DNA of 64,000 nucleotides from Streptomyces sp. ISL-1 (GTDB taxonomy: Bacteria > Actinomycetota > Actinomycetes > Streptomycetales > Streptomycetaceae), in assembly GCF_018614585.1 (NCBI RefSeq), contig NZ_JAGGOI010000016.1, positions 1 to 64,000 of the forward strand, in the 5' to 3' direction. Shown here one piece after another: positions 30,189 to 38,070 of the stretch. Position numbers and translations under genes: made by a program. The notes below the pieces were generated by a model that saw nothing but the letters and a program-made list of their open reading frames with translations, was not told the DNA's origin and did not search any database. How positions within the stretch are numbered: position 1 is the stretch's first letter; each line of letters starts with the position of its first letter.

Positions 30189-31711
30189 CACGTCTCGTCA
30201 TCGCCGCGCCGTCGTCCGGCAGCGGCAAGACCACCGTCGCGACAGGCCTGATGGCGGCTTTCGTCGCGGCGGGGCTTTCGGTGTCCCCGCACAAGGTCGG
30301 CCCGGACTACATCGACCCGGGCTACCACTGTCTCGCGACCGGCCGCCCGGGTCGGAACCTGGACCCGTATCTGTGCGGTACGGAGCTGATGGCGCCGCTG
30401 TTCGCGCACGGCGCGGCGGGATGCGACCTGGCGGTGGTCGAGGGCGTGATGGGACTGTACGACGGTGCGGCGGGGGCGGGTGAGCTGGCGTCCACGGCAC
30501 AGGTGGCGAAGCTGCTGCGGGCGCCGGTGGTGCTGGTGGTGGACGCGTCGTCGCAGTCACGGTCGGTGGCGGCGCTGGTGCACGGGTTCGCGTCGTGGGA
30601 TCCGCAGGTGCGGATCGGGGGCGTGATCCTGAACAAGGTCGGGTCGGACCGGCACGAGGAGCTGTTGCGGGAGGCGCTGGAGGAGGGCGGGGTGCCGGTT
30701 CTGGGGGTCCTGCGGCGTATGGCTGAAGTGGCCTCGCCATCACGGCACTTGGGGCTGGTGCCGGTCGCGGAGCGGCGGGCGGATGCGGTGGCGTCGGTGG
30801 GGGCGTTGGCGTCACGGGTGCGGGAGGGCTGCGACCTGGAGGCGTTGCTCGCGCTGGCGCGCAGCGCGCCCGCGTTGCCGGACGCGGCGTGGGACCCGGG
30901 GGTGGCCTGCGGCGCTGTTCCCCACCCCGCCCTCCCCCTACGCCCTGCGGGCGTGGGGGGACCCCCATCCCGTAACTGGGGGCTCCGCCCCCAGACCCCC
31001 GCTCCTCAATCGCCGGAGGGGCTTGATTGTGCGGCCAGGCCGACATTTTCAGCCTCGCCGGCGATTGAGGCGCGGGGTCCGGGGCGGAGCCCCGGGGAAC
31101 AAGCCCGCCGTCGGCCGCTCGTCGCCGTCGCCGGCGGCCCCGCATTCACCTTCTCCTATGCCGAGCACACCGAACTGCTCACCGCCGCCGGCGCCGAAGT
31201 CGTCACCTTCGACCCCCTGCGGGACGAGCAGCTGCCCGACGGGACCGCGGGACTCGTCATCGGCGGCGGATTCCCCGAGGTGTACGCCCCCGAGCTGTCC
31301 GCCAACGAGCCGCTGCGCAAGGCCGTCGCCGAGCTGGCGTACTCCGGTGCGCCCATCGCCGCCGAGTGCGCCGGGCTGCTCTATCTCGCACGGTCGCTGG
31401 ACGGGCAGCCGATGTGCGGGGTGCTGGACGCCGAGGCGCGGATGGCGGAGCGGCTGACGCTCGGCTACCGCGAGGCCGTCGCGGTGAGCGACAGCACGCT
31501 CGCCGCGGCCGGGACGCGTATGCGCGGGCACGAGTTCCACCGCACCGTCGTCGAACCGGCGGCGGGTCCCTCCCCCGCCTGGGGGATGCACCGGCCCGAG
31601 CGCCGCGTCGAGGGGTTCGTACAGCAGGGCGTGCATGCGAGCTATCTGCATACGCACTGGGCCTCCGAGCCCGGCACGGCCCGCCGATTCGTTGAGAGGT
31701 GTACGCGATGA
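30182..31711 (+). CDS. cobB: Hydrogenobyrinate a,c-diamide synthase CobB (CbiA family), with palindromic insert
   Basis: A 509-residue glutamine-dependent amidotransferase. Residues 1-245 carry the synthetase domain (P-loop APSSGSGKTTVATG, then HKVGPDYIDPGYH, then VEGVMGLYDGA). Residues from about 305 carry the glutaminase-like domain (GGFPEVYAPELSANEPLRKA, and Cys in IAAECAGLLYLARSL). GTG 30182 is used; it overlaps cobO. Between the domains, about 30933-31096, the gene contains a palindromic Streptomyces repeat in frame, giving about 55 extra residues of linker (Pro/Gly/Arg rich). The enzyme may tolerate this because it falls in the interdomain linker. Ends by ATGA overlap with cobI. Confidence 0.93.
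   Translation: MVARLVIAAPSSGSGKTTVATGLMAAFVAAGLSVSPHKVGPDYIDPGYHCLATGRPGRNLDPYLCGTELMAPLFAHGAAGCDLAVVEGVMGLYDGAAGAGELASTAQVAKLLRAPVVLVVDASSQSRSVAALVHGFASWDPQVRIGGVILNKVGSDRHEELLREALEEGGVPVLGVLRRMAEVASPSRHLGLVPVAERRADAVASVGALASRVREGCDLEALLALARSAPALPDAAWDPGVACGAVPHPALPLRPAGVGGPPSRNWGLRPQTPAPQSPEGLDCAARPTFSASPAIEARGPGRSPGEQARRRPLVAVAGGPAFTFSYAEHTELLTAAGAEVVTFDPLRDEQLPDGTAGLVIGGGFPEVYAPELSANEPLRKAVAELAYSGAPIAAECAGLLYLARSLDGQPMCGVLDAEARMAERLTLGYREAVAVSDSTLAAAGTRMRGHEFHRTVVEPAAGPSPAWGMHRPERRVEGFVQQGVHASYLHTHWASEPGTARRFVERCTR
30933..31096. repeat. Composite palindromic repeat inserted in frame in cobB
   Basis: Three parts can be seen: a hairpin with 12-13 bp arms and TGC loop (30933-30961), then two long inverted arms, 30976-31026 and 31049-31096. 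The arms share GGGGCTCCGCCCC, CCTCAATCGCCGG and GCTTGA/TCAGCC blocks. It belongs to the same class as 27428-27520 and the arm at 15728-15777. It keeps the reading frame open for the whole length. Confidence 0.8.
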
Positions 31712-32451
31712 GCAGGTTGATCGGGGTCGGAGTGGGGCCCGGCGACCCGGAGTTGGTGACCGTGAAGGGAGTGCGCGCCCTTCAGGAGGCCGACGTCGTC
31801 GTCGTACCCGTGATGGCGGCGCCCGACGGAAAAGACGGCGGCGAACCGGGACGCGCCGAGGCGACGGTCCTGCACTACGTCGGCGCGGAGAAGGTCGTAC
31901 GGGTCATATTCGCGCTCAACGAGCGCACCGACCGGGCCCGCCGCGAGGCGGCCTGGGACGCCGCCGGCGAGTCCGTCGCCGCGCTGCTGCGCGACCACGG
32001 CACCGTCGCCTTCGCGACCATCGGCGACCCCAACGTGTACTCCACGTTCACCTATCTCGCCGAGACCATCGGCGGACTCGTGCCGGACGTCGTCGTCGAG
32101 ACCGTGCCGGGCATCACCGCGATGCAGGACCTCGCGGCCCGCAGCGGCGCCGTTCTCACCGAGGGCACCGAGCCGCTGACCCTGGTGCCGGTGACCGCGG
32201 GGGCCGCCGTGCTCAAGGACGCTCTGGAGGGGCCAGGGACGGTCGTCGCGTACAAGTTCGGCCGGCTCGCTGCGGAGGTGGCGACCGCGCTGCGGGAGAC
32301 GGGGCGTACCGAGGACGCGGTGTGGGGGTCGGCGCTCGGGCTGCCCGAGGAGTCGATCCGGCCGGCGGCGGAGCTGGCAGACGGCCCGTTGCCGTATCTG
32401 TCGACGCTGATCGCGCCCGCGCCGCGCGCTGGCCGCGGGGGCAAGTTGTGA
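31708..32451 (+). CDS. cobI: Precorrin-2 C20-methyltransferase CobI
   Basis: A 247-residue SAM-dependent tetrapyrrole methylase. The N-terminal SRLIGVGVGPGDPELVTVKG is the family signature for CobI/CbiL, followed by VRVIFALNERTDRARREAAW, ATIGDPNVYSTFTYLAETIG, and VVVETVPGITAMQDLAARSG. It makes precorrin-3A from precorrin-2. ATG 31708 overlaps the cobB stop (ATGA). It is the last gene before the strand switch to the ZIP gene, with only 5 bp between the convergent stops. Confidence 0.93.
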   Translation: MSRLIGVGVGPGDPELVTVKGVRALQEADVVVVPVMAAPDGKDGGEPGRAEATVLHYVGAEKVVRVIFALNERTDRARREAAWDAAGESVAALLRDHGTVAFATIGDPNVYSTFTYLAETIGGLVPDVVVETVPGITAMQDLAARSGAVLTEGTEPLTLVPVTAGAAVLKDALEGPGTVVAYKFGRLAAEVATALRETGRTEDAVWGSALGLPEESIRPAAELADGPLPYLSTLIAPAPRAGRGGKL

Positions 32452-32456
32452 GTTCC

Positions 32457-33305
32457 TCACTCGGCGAGGCCCACCACCAGCCAGATGAAGCCCACTCCCC
32501 CTGCCGTGCACAGCAGCGTGGAGCGGGCGGGGTGGGAGTGATGCGCCTCGGGAAGGATCTCGGCCGCGGCGAGATAGAGCAGTGCGCCGCCGAAGAACCC
32601 GAGATAGCTGCCGAGGAGTTCGACCGGCAGGGTGAACAGCAGCGTGGACGCCGCGCCGACGACGGGCGCGAGCGCGTCGGCGACCAGCATCGCGATCGCC
32701 CTGCCGCGGGAGTTCCCGTACAGGCTGGTGATCGTGTACGTGTTGAAGCCGTCGGCGAAATCGTGAGTGATGACGGCGAGCGCCACCGTCGCGCCCATGC
32801 CCTCGCCCACCTGGAAGGCCGCGCCGATCGCGATGCCGTCCATCAGGCTGTGGCCGACCATCGCCCCGGCCGCCGTCAGACCCACCTGCGCGACTCCCCC
32901 GCCCGTCCCCGCCTTCAGAGCGACCTGCCCGACTCCCCCGCCCGACCCCGCCTTCTGACCGACCTGCGCGATTCCCCCGCCCGCCGCCCGGCCACCGACA
33001 CTCATCGACACGCCTCGCGCGGCTGCGTCAACGGCGCAGTGTGCGACCTGACGGACGGCCAGCAGCCGTTCCATCAGGTGCGCGGCGAGGAAGCCGCCGA
33101 CGAACAGCAGCAGTGCCTGCGGCACTCCGAACACCTCGTTGCCCGCCGCCTGAAGTGCTTCGGGCAGCAGGTCCAGGCCGACCACACCGAGCATCAGCCC
33201 GCCGGCCAGGCCAAGAACGAGGTGGCGGCGGTCGGTGACGCGCCCAGCCGTCCAGCCGCCGAACAGCGTCATGAGGAACGCGCCGAGCGCGACGAACACC
33301 GCCAT
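32457..33305 (-). CDS. ZIP family divalent metal transporter
   Basis: A 282-residue ZIP-family protein with about eight membrane helices. The pore segments are AMVGHSLMDGIAIGAAFQVG (helix IV) and VITHDFADGFNTYTITSLYG (helix V), in which His and Asp ligands replace the more usual HExxH. The loop between helices III and IV contains a 39-bp tandem repeat (protein repeats such as GGGVAQVGLKAGT). It lies on the opposite strand in the middle of the cobalamin genes. ZIP proteins import zinc and other divalent metals, so a role in cobalt or zinc supply to the cobalt-inserting pathway is an attractive inference. Alternatively, it may export or be unrelated. Confidence 0.87.
   Translation of the reverse strand: MAVFVALGAFLMTLFGGWTAGRVTDRRHLVLGLAGGLMLGVVGLDLLPEALQAAGNEVFGVPQALLLFVGGFLAAHLMERLLAVRQVAHCAVDAAARGVSMSVGGRAAGGGIAQVGQKAGSGGGVGQVALKAGTGGGVAQVGLTAAGAMVGHSLMDGIAIGAAFQVGEGMGATVALAVITHDFADGFNTYTITSLYGNSRGRAIAMLVADALAPVVGAASTLLFTLPVELLGSYLGFFGGALLYLAAAEILPEAHHSHPARSTLLCTAGGVGFIWLVVGLAE
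32884..32989. repeat. 39-bp tandem repeat in the ZIP transporter gene (about 2.7 units)
   Basis: Units start at 32884, 32923 and 32962 (partial), each beginning ACCTGC(G/C)CGA(C/T)TCCCCCG. The unit length is a multiple of three, so the reading frame stays open and copy number changes would only lengthen the cytoplasmic loop. Confidence 0.8.
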
Positions 33306-33414
33306 GCGCCCTTGCTAGCGGATTGACCCGCCTCATGGCACGTCCCAGATCCAGATCCACCCGAATGACACGAGCGACACGTAAGACACGAACCATCCGA
33401 GAGGACCACTGCTG

Positions 33415-34275
33415 ATGGCCGATGCCGCCACCCACGGCAAGGTGACCTTCGTCGGCGCCGGCCCGGGCGCCGCCGATCTTCTGACGTTCCGGGCCGCGCG
33501 GGCCATCGCCGAGGCCGACGTCGTCATCTGGGCGGCGAGCCTGGTGCAGGCCGACGTTCTCGACCACGCACGCGAGGGCGCCGAGATCCTCGACTCGGCG
33601 GCGATGTCTCTCGAGGACGTCGTCGCTGTGTACGAGCGGGCCCACGACGAGGACCTGAAGGTGGCCCGCATCCACTCCGGCGACCCCGCCCTGTGGGGCG
33701 GCACGCAGGAGCAGCTCGACCGGTGCGTGGAGTTGGGCCTAGACGTCGAGATCGTGCCGGGCGTCTCGTCGTTCTCGGCGGTCGCGGCGATCGCGCACCG
33801 CGAGCTGACGATCCCGGAGGTCGCGCAGTCCGTGATCCTGACCCGGCTCGGCGGCGGCAAGACGCCGATGCCGCCGGGCGAGGAGGTCCGGGAGTTCGCC
33901 CGCCACGGCACGACGATGGCACTGTTCCTGTCGGCCGCCCGCTCGGGCCAGTTGACGCAGGAGCTGCTGGAGGGCGGCTATCCGACGAGTACGCCGGTGG
34001 TCGTGGCGTACCAGGCGACCTGGCCGGAGGAGCTGATCCTGCGCTGCACGATCGGCACGCTGGAGGAGACCGTCAAGGAGCACAAGCTCTGGAAGCACAC
34101 GCTGTTCCTGGTGGGGCCGGCGCTGGCGGCTTCCGGGACGCGTTCGCACCTCTACCACCCGGGGCACTTCCACGGCTTCCGGAAGGCCGACCCGGCCGCC
34201 CGCAAGGCGCTGCGGGCACAGGGCGCGAACGAAGGAGCAATCGGAGGAGCAATCGAAGGAGCGACGCAGAAGTGA
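33415..34275 (+). CDS. cobM: Precorrin-4 C11-methyltransferase CobM
   Basis: A 286-residue SAM-dependent methylase of the CobM/CbiF family. It shows KVTFVGAGPGAADLLTFRAA, VARIHSGDPALWGGTQEQLD, VEIVPGVSSFSAVAAIAHRE and GTTMALFLSAARSGQLTQEL. It methylates C-11 of precorrin-4. The last 15 residues are a small Glu-Gly-Ala repeat (GAIGGAIEGATQK) from an imperfect 12-bp duplication. A 109-bp gap separates its start from the divergent ZIP gene, so it probably has its own promoter and starts a second cob transcription unit. GAGAGGA precedes the ATG. Overlaps the next gene by 4 bp. Confidence 0.93.
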   Translation: MADAATHGKVTFVGAGPGAADLLTFRAARAIAEADVVIWAASLVQADVLDHAREGAEILDSAAMSLEDVVAVYERAHDEDLKVARIHSGDPALWGGTQEQLDRCVELGLDVEIVPGVSSFSAVAAIAHRELTIPEVAQSVILTRLGGGKTPMPPGEEVREFARHGTTMALFLSAARSGQLTQELLEGGYPTSTPVVVAYQATWPEELILRCTIGTLEETVKEHKLWKHTLFLVGPALAASGTRSHLYHPGHFHGFRKADPAARKALRAQGANEGAIGGAIEGATQK

Positions 34276-35966
34276 TCGGCCTGATCTCAGCGACGGCGGC
34301 GGGCGCGGGCGCCCGTGACCGGCTGGCGGCGGCGTGGCCCGGCCGCACGAAGGTGTACCAGGGGCCGGTGCGCGACAGCGTCGAGCGGGCCTTCGCGGAG
34401 TGCGAGCAGCTGGTGTGCTTCCTGGCGGCGGGCGCGGTCGTACGGATTGTCGCCCCGCTGCTGGCGGACAAGTCGGCGGATCCGGGCGTGGTGTGTGTGG
34501 ACGAGGGGCAGCGGTACGCCGTCTCCCTGCTGGGCGGCCATGGCGGCGGCGCGAACGCCCTGGCGGCGGCGGTCGGTGACGTTCTCGGTGCGGAGCCGGT
34601 CATCACCACGGCGACCGACTCGGCCGGGATCCCGGGCCTGGACACTCTCGGCTGGCCGGTCGAGGGCGCGGTCGCGTCCGTGACGCGGGCGGTGCTCGAC
34701 GGCGACCCGGTGGCGCTGCGGGCGGACGCGGTGTGGCCGCTGCCGCCGCTGCCGGGGAATGTGACGCCGGGGGGCGAGGGCGCTGCCGCCGCTCTCCATG
34801 TCACGGACCGACTCGTCGAAACCGGCGCGTACGAAGCCGTGTTGCGGCCGCCGTCACTGGTCGTCGGGGTCGGTGCCTCCAAGGGCGCTCCCGTCGAGGA
34901 GATCCTCTCGCTGGTCGAGGCGGCGCTGCGCGATGCGGGGCTGTCGGTTCGATGCGTCGCGGAGCTGGCGACCGTGGACGCGAAGGCGGACGAGCCGGGC
35001 ATCGTCGGGGCGGCGGAGCGGCTCGGGGTGCCCCTGGTGACGTACGCCGCCGAGCGGCTCGCCGAGATCGCTGTGCCGAACCCGTCCGGCGCGCCGCTCG
35101 TCGCGGTGGGCACACCGTCCGTCGCAGAGGCCGCCGCGCTGGCGGGCGGAGGTGAACTCCTCGTCCCCAAGCGGAAGTCCAGCCCCGAGGGGCAGGCCGC
35201 GATGGCGACCTGCGCGGTCGTGCGCAGGACGCCGCGCGGCCGGCTGGCAGTGGTCGGCCTCGGCCCCGGGGCCCGCGATCTGGTCACCCCGCGCGCCACG
35301 CAGGAGCTGCGGCGCGCGTCCGTACTCGTCGGGCTCGATCAGTACGTCGACCAAATCCGCGACCTGCTCAGGCCCGGCACCCGGGTCATCGAGTCCGGCC
35401 TGGGCGCGGAGGAGGAGCGGGCCCGTACGGCTGTCGCCGAGGCCCGCGCCGGGCACGCGGTCGCGCTGATCGGCAGCGGTGACGCGGGCGTGTACGCGAT
35501 GGCCTCCCCCGCGCTGGCCGAGGCGTCCGACGACATCGACGTGGTGGGCGTGCCCGGCGTGACCGCGGCGCTGGCCGCCGCCGCGATCCTGGGCGCGCCG
35601 CTCGGGCACGACCATGTCTCGATCAGCCTGTCCGATCTGCACACACCGTGGGAGGTCATCGAACGCCGGGTGCGGGCCGCCGCGGAGGCGGACATCATCG
35701 TGACCTTCTACAACCCGCGCAGCCGCGGCCGCGACTGGCAGCTCCCGAAGGCGCTGTCGATCCTCGCCGGACACCGGGAGCCGCGGACGCCGGTGGGTGT
35801 CGTACGCAACGCGTCCCGGCCGGACGAATCAAGCCACCTCACGACACTTGCCGGACTGGATCCGGCGATGGTGGACATGATGACGGTCGTGACGGTCGGC
35901 AACACGGCCACGCGCGAGATCGCGGGCCGCATGGTGACCCCGCGCGGCTACCGGTGGCAGTCGTGA
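34272..35966 (+). CDS. cobJ: CbiG-CobJ fusion: cobalt-precorrin-5A hydrolase plus precorrin-3B C17-methyltransferase
   Basis: A 564-residue fusion. Residues 1-315 are CbiG-like: VIGLISATAAGAGARDRLAA, VCFLAAGAVVRIVAPLLADK, VDEGQRYAVSLLGGHGGGAN, then the C-terminal CbiG domain (VVGVGASKGAPVEEILSLVE). Residues about 322-564 are the CobJ methylase: LAVVGLGPGARDLVTPRATQ, LIGSGDAGVYAMASPALAEA, IIVTFYNPRSRGRDWQLPKA, TVVTVGNTATREIAGRMVTP. The fusion occurs in many actinobacteria. It combines ring contraction methylation with removal of the two-carbon fragment. GTG 34272 overlaps the cobM stop. Confidence 0.93.
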   Translation: MIGLISATAAGAGARDRLAAAWPGRTKVYQGPVRDSVERAFAECEQLVCFLAAGAVVRIVAPLLADKSADPGVVCVDEGQRYAVSLLGGHGGGANALAAAVGDVLGAEPVITTATDSAGIPGLDTLGWPVEGAVASVTRAVLDGDPVALRADAVWPLPPLPGNVTPGGEGAAAALHVTDRLVETGAYEAVLRPPSLVVGVGASKGAPVEEILSLVEAALRDAGLSVRCVAELATVDAKADEPGIVGAAERLGVPLVTYAAERLAEIAVPNPSGAPLVAVGTPSVAEAAALAGGGELLVPKRKSSPEGQAAMATCAVVRRTPRGRLAVVGLGPGARDLVTPRATQELRRASVLVGLDQYVDQIRDLLRPGTRVIESGLGAEEERARTAVAEARAGHAVALIGSGDAGVYAMASPALAEASDDIDVVGVPGVTAALAAAAILGAPLGHDHVSISLSDLHTPWEVIERRVRAAAEADIIVTFYNPRSRGRDWQLPKALSILAGHREPRTPVGVVRNASRPDESSHLTTLAGLDPAMVDMMTVVTVGNTATREIAGRMVTPRGYRWQS

Positions 35967-36092
35967 CGCCACCCCGCCGGCCACGCGGGCACACCTCGCC
36001 GCGCACCGCACCGACGCCGCACCCCTAGCCCCGCCGCACCCGCCGCACCCGCCGCAAGCTCAGCCGCACCACCCCCACCTCAAGGAGAACGC

Positions 36093-37031
36093 GTGACCAC
36101 CCCGCCCGCACTGCTCATCGCCGGCCACGGCACCCGTGACGAAGCCGGGGCCGAGGCCTTCCGGGACTTCGTACGGGAGCTGGGGCGGCGCCATCCCGAA
36201 CTCCCCGTCGGGGGCGGCTTCATCGAACTGTCCCCGCCGCCGCTCGGCGAAGCCGTCGCCGAGCTGGTGGAGCGCGGTGTACAGCGGTTCGCCGCGGTGC
36301 CGCTGATGCTGGTGTCCGCCGGGCACGCCAAGGGCGACATCCCGGCAGCGCTGGCCCGCGAGCGGGAGCGGCACCCCGGAATCTCGTACACCTACGGCCG
36401 TCCCCTCGGCCCGCATCCCTCGCTGCTGCGCGTCCTGGAGCGGCGGCTCGACGAGGCGCTCGGCTCCGTCTCCCGTACGCCCTCGGACCGCGCCGATGTG
36501 ACCGTGCTGCTGGTGGGCCGCGGTTCGACCGACCCGGACGCCAACGCCGAGGTGCACAAGGCGGCCAGGCTGCTGTGGGAGGGGCGCGGTTACGCGGGCG
36601 TGGAGACGGCGTTCGTGTCGCTCGCCGCGCCCGATGTGCCGAGCGGCCTGGACCGGTGCGTAAAGCTGGGGGCGCGCCGGATCGTGGTGCTGCCGTACTT
36701 CCTGTTCACCGGGATCCTGCCGGACCGGGTGGTTCAGCAGACGCAGGGCTGGGCGGCGGCGCATCCCGAGGTGGAGGTCGCTTCGGCCGATGTGATCGGC
36801 CCGGCCGAGGAGTTGCTCGACCTGGTGATGGAGCGCTACCGGGAGGCCGTCGCCGGCGACATCCGGATGAACTGCGACACCTGCGTGTACCGGATCGCGC
36901 TGCCGGGCTTCGAGAACAAGGTGGGCCTTCCGCAGCAGCCGCACTTCCACCCGGACGACGACGGGCACCACGACGGTCACGGGCACCCAAACGCCCATCA
37001 CCACCACGGCAGCCATGCGCACTCACACTGA
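36093..37031 (+). CDS. cbiX: Sirohydrochlorin chelatase-like protein CbiX with His-rich tail
   Basis: A 312-residue CbiX-type chelatase with two tandem chelatase-like halves: LLIAGHGTRDEAGAEAFRDF with active-site His near 12, AVPLMLVSAGHAKGDIPAAL near 70-85, and a second half starting VTVLLVGRGSTDPDANAEVH near 135. A CDTCVYRIALPGF segment (CxxC) follows, and then a C-terminal stretch of about 30 residues very rich in His and Asp (HFHPDDDGHHDGHGH and on). Such tails hold metal ions in other CbiX proteins. It may insert Co2+ or Fe2+ into sirohydrochlorin, or donate cobalt. Start GTG 36093 after AAGGAG. Its last 17 bp overlap cobC in a different frame, so the tail coding also supplies the cobC N-terminus. 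Confidence 0.9.
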   Translation: MTTPPALLIAGHGTRDEAGAEAFRDFVRELGRRHPELPVGGGFIELSPPPLGEAVAELVERGVQRFAAVPLMLVSAGHAKGDIPAALARERERHPGISYTYGRPLGPHPSLLRVLERRLDEALGSVSRTPSDRADVTVLLVGRGSTDPDANAEVHKAARLLWEGRGYAGVETAFVSLAAPDVPSGLDRCVKLGARRIVVLPYFLFTGILPDRVVQQTQGWAAAHPEVEVASADVIGPAEELLDLVMERYREAVAGDIRMNCDTCVYRIALPGFENKVGLPQQPHFHPDDDGHHDGHGHPNAHHHHGSHAHSH

Positions 37032-38070
37032 CGCACACGATCTGCGTCACCACGGTGACGCGGAGGTACGCGACGCCGATCTCACCGACCTCGCCGTCAA
37101 TGTCCGCGCGGGGACTCCCCCGGCCTGGCTGCGTGAGCGCATCGCCGGCTCGCTGGCCGGCGTCGCCGCCTATCCGGACGGGCGGGCAGCGCGGGCGGCG
37201 ATCGCGCGTCGGCACGGTCTGCCGGTGGAGCGGGTGCTGCTGACGGCGGGGGCGGCGGAGGCGTTCGTCCTGCTCGCGCGTGCGCTGACGGTACGTCACC
37301 CGCTGGTGGTCCACCCGCAGTTCACCGAGCCGGAGGCGGCGCTGCGGGACGCGGGGCACGAGGTGGCACGGCTGCTGCTGCGGGAGGAGAACGGTTTCCG
37401 GCTCGACCCGGCTGCCGTGCCCGACGCGGCGGATCTGGTGATGATCGGCAATCCGACCAACCCCACCTCCGTACTGCATCCGGCAGCCGACCTCGCCGAA
37501 CTGGCCCGTCCCGGGCGACTGCTGGTGGTGGACGAGGCCTTCATGGACGCGGTGCCGGACGAGCCCGAGGCGCTGGCGGCCCGGACCGACGTGCCGGGCC
37601 TTGTGGTGTTGCGCAGCCTGACCAAGACCTGGGGTCTGGCAGGCCTGCGTATCGGCTATGTGCTGGCCGAGCCGGAGACCGTCGAGGCACTGGAGCGGGC
37701 CCAGCCGCTGTGGCCGGTGTCGACGCCCGCGCTGGCCGCGGCCGAGGCGTGCATGGAACCGGCCGCGCTCAAGGAGGCCGAGCAGGCGGCCCATCTGCTG
37801 GCGACGGAACGGGCCCATCTGCTGGCGGGGCTAGCGGAGTTCGAGGAGGTACGGGTGGTGGCGGCGGCCGAGGCCACGTTCGTGCTCGTACATGTCCGGC
37901 GGGGCGCCGAGGTGCGGGAGCGGCTGCGCGGCCTGGGCTTCGCTGCCCGCCGCGGCGACACTTTTCCGGGTCTCGGTCCCGGCTGGCTGCGGCTGGCGGT
38001 ACGCGACCGGGTGACGACCAACCGCTTTCTGCAGGCGCTCGACCAGGCGCTGGCGATGGTGGGCGACTAG
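37015..38070 (+). CDS. cobC: PLP-dependent aminotransferase-like protein CobC (Rv2231c type)
   Basis: A 351-residue fold-type I PLP enzyme, related to the L-threonine-O-3-phosphate decarboxylase/histidinol-phosphate aminotransferase group placed in cobalamin operons (Rv2231c/CobC). Key segments are VERVLLTAGAAEAFVLLARA, LVMIGNPTNPTSVLHPAADL, LLVVDEAFMDAVPDEPEALA and the PLP-lysine region VVLRSLTKTWGLAGLRIGYV (Lys near 204). It probably makes the (R)-1-amino-2-propanol phosphate side chain or a related nucleotide-loop precursor. The start ATG 37015 overlaps the cbiX His-rich tail. The 3' end faces, and overlaps, the readthrough part of the LAETG protein gene. Confidence 0.88.
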   Translation: MRTHTDAHDLRHHGDAEVRDADLTDLAVNVRAGTPPAWLRERIAGSLAGVAAYPDGRAARAAIARRHGLPVERVLLTAGAAEAFVLLARALTVRHPLVVHPQFTEPEAALRDAGHEVARLLLREENGFRLDPAAVPDAADLVMIGNPTNPTSVLHPAADLAELARPGRLLVVDEAFMDAVPDEPEALAARTDVPGLVVLRSLTKTWGLAGLRIGYVLAEPETVEALERAQPLWPVSTPALAAAEACMEPAALKEAEQAAHLLATERAHLLAGLAEFEEVRVVAAAEATFVLVHVRRGAEVRERLRGLGFAARRGDTFPGLGPGWLRLAVRDRVTTNRFLQALDQALAMVGD

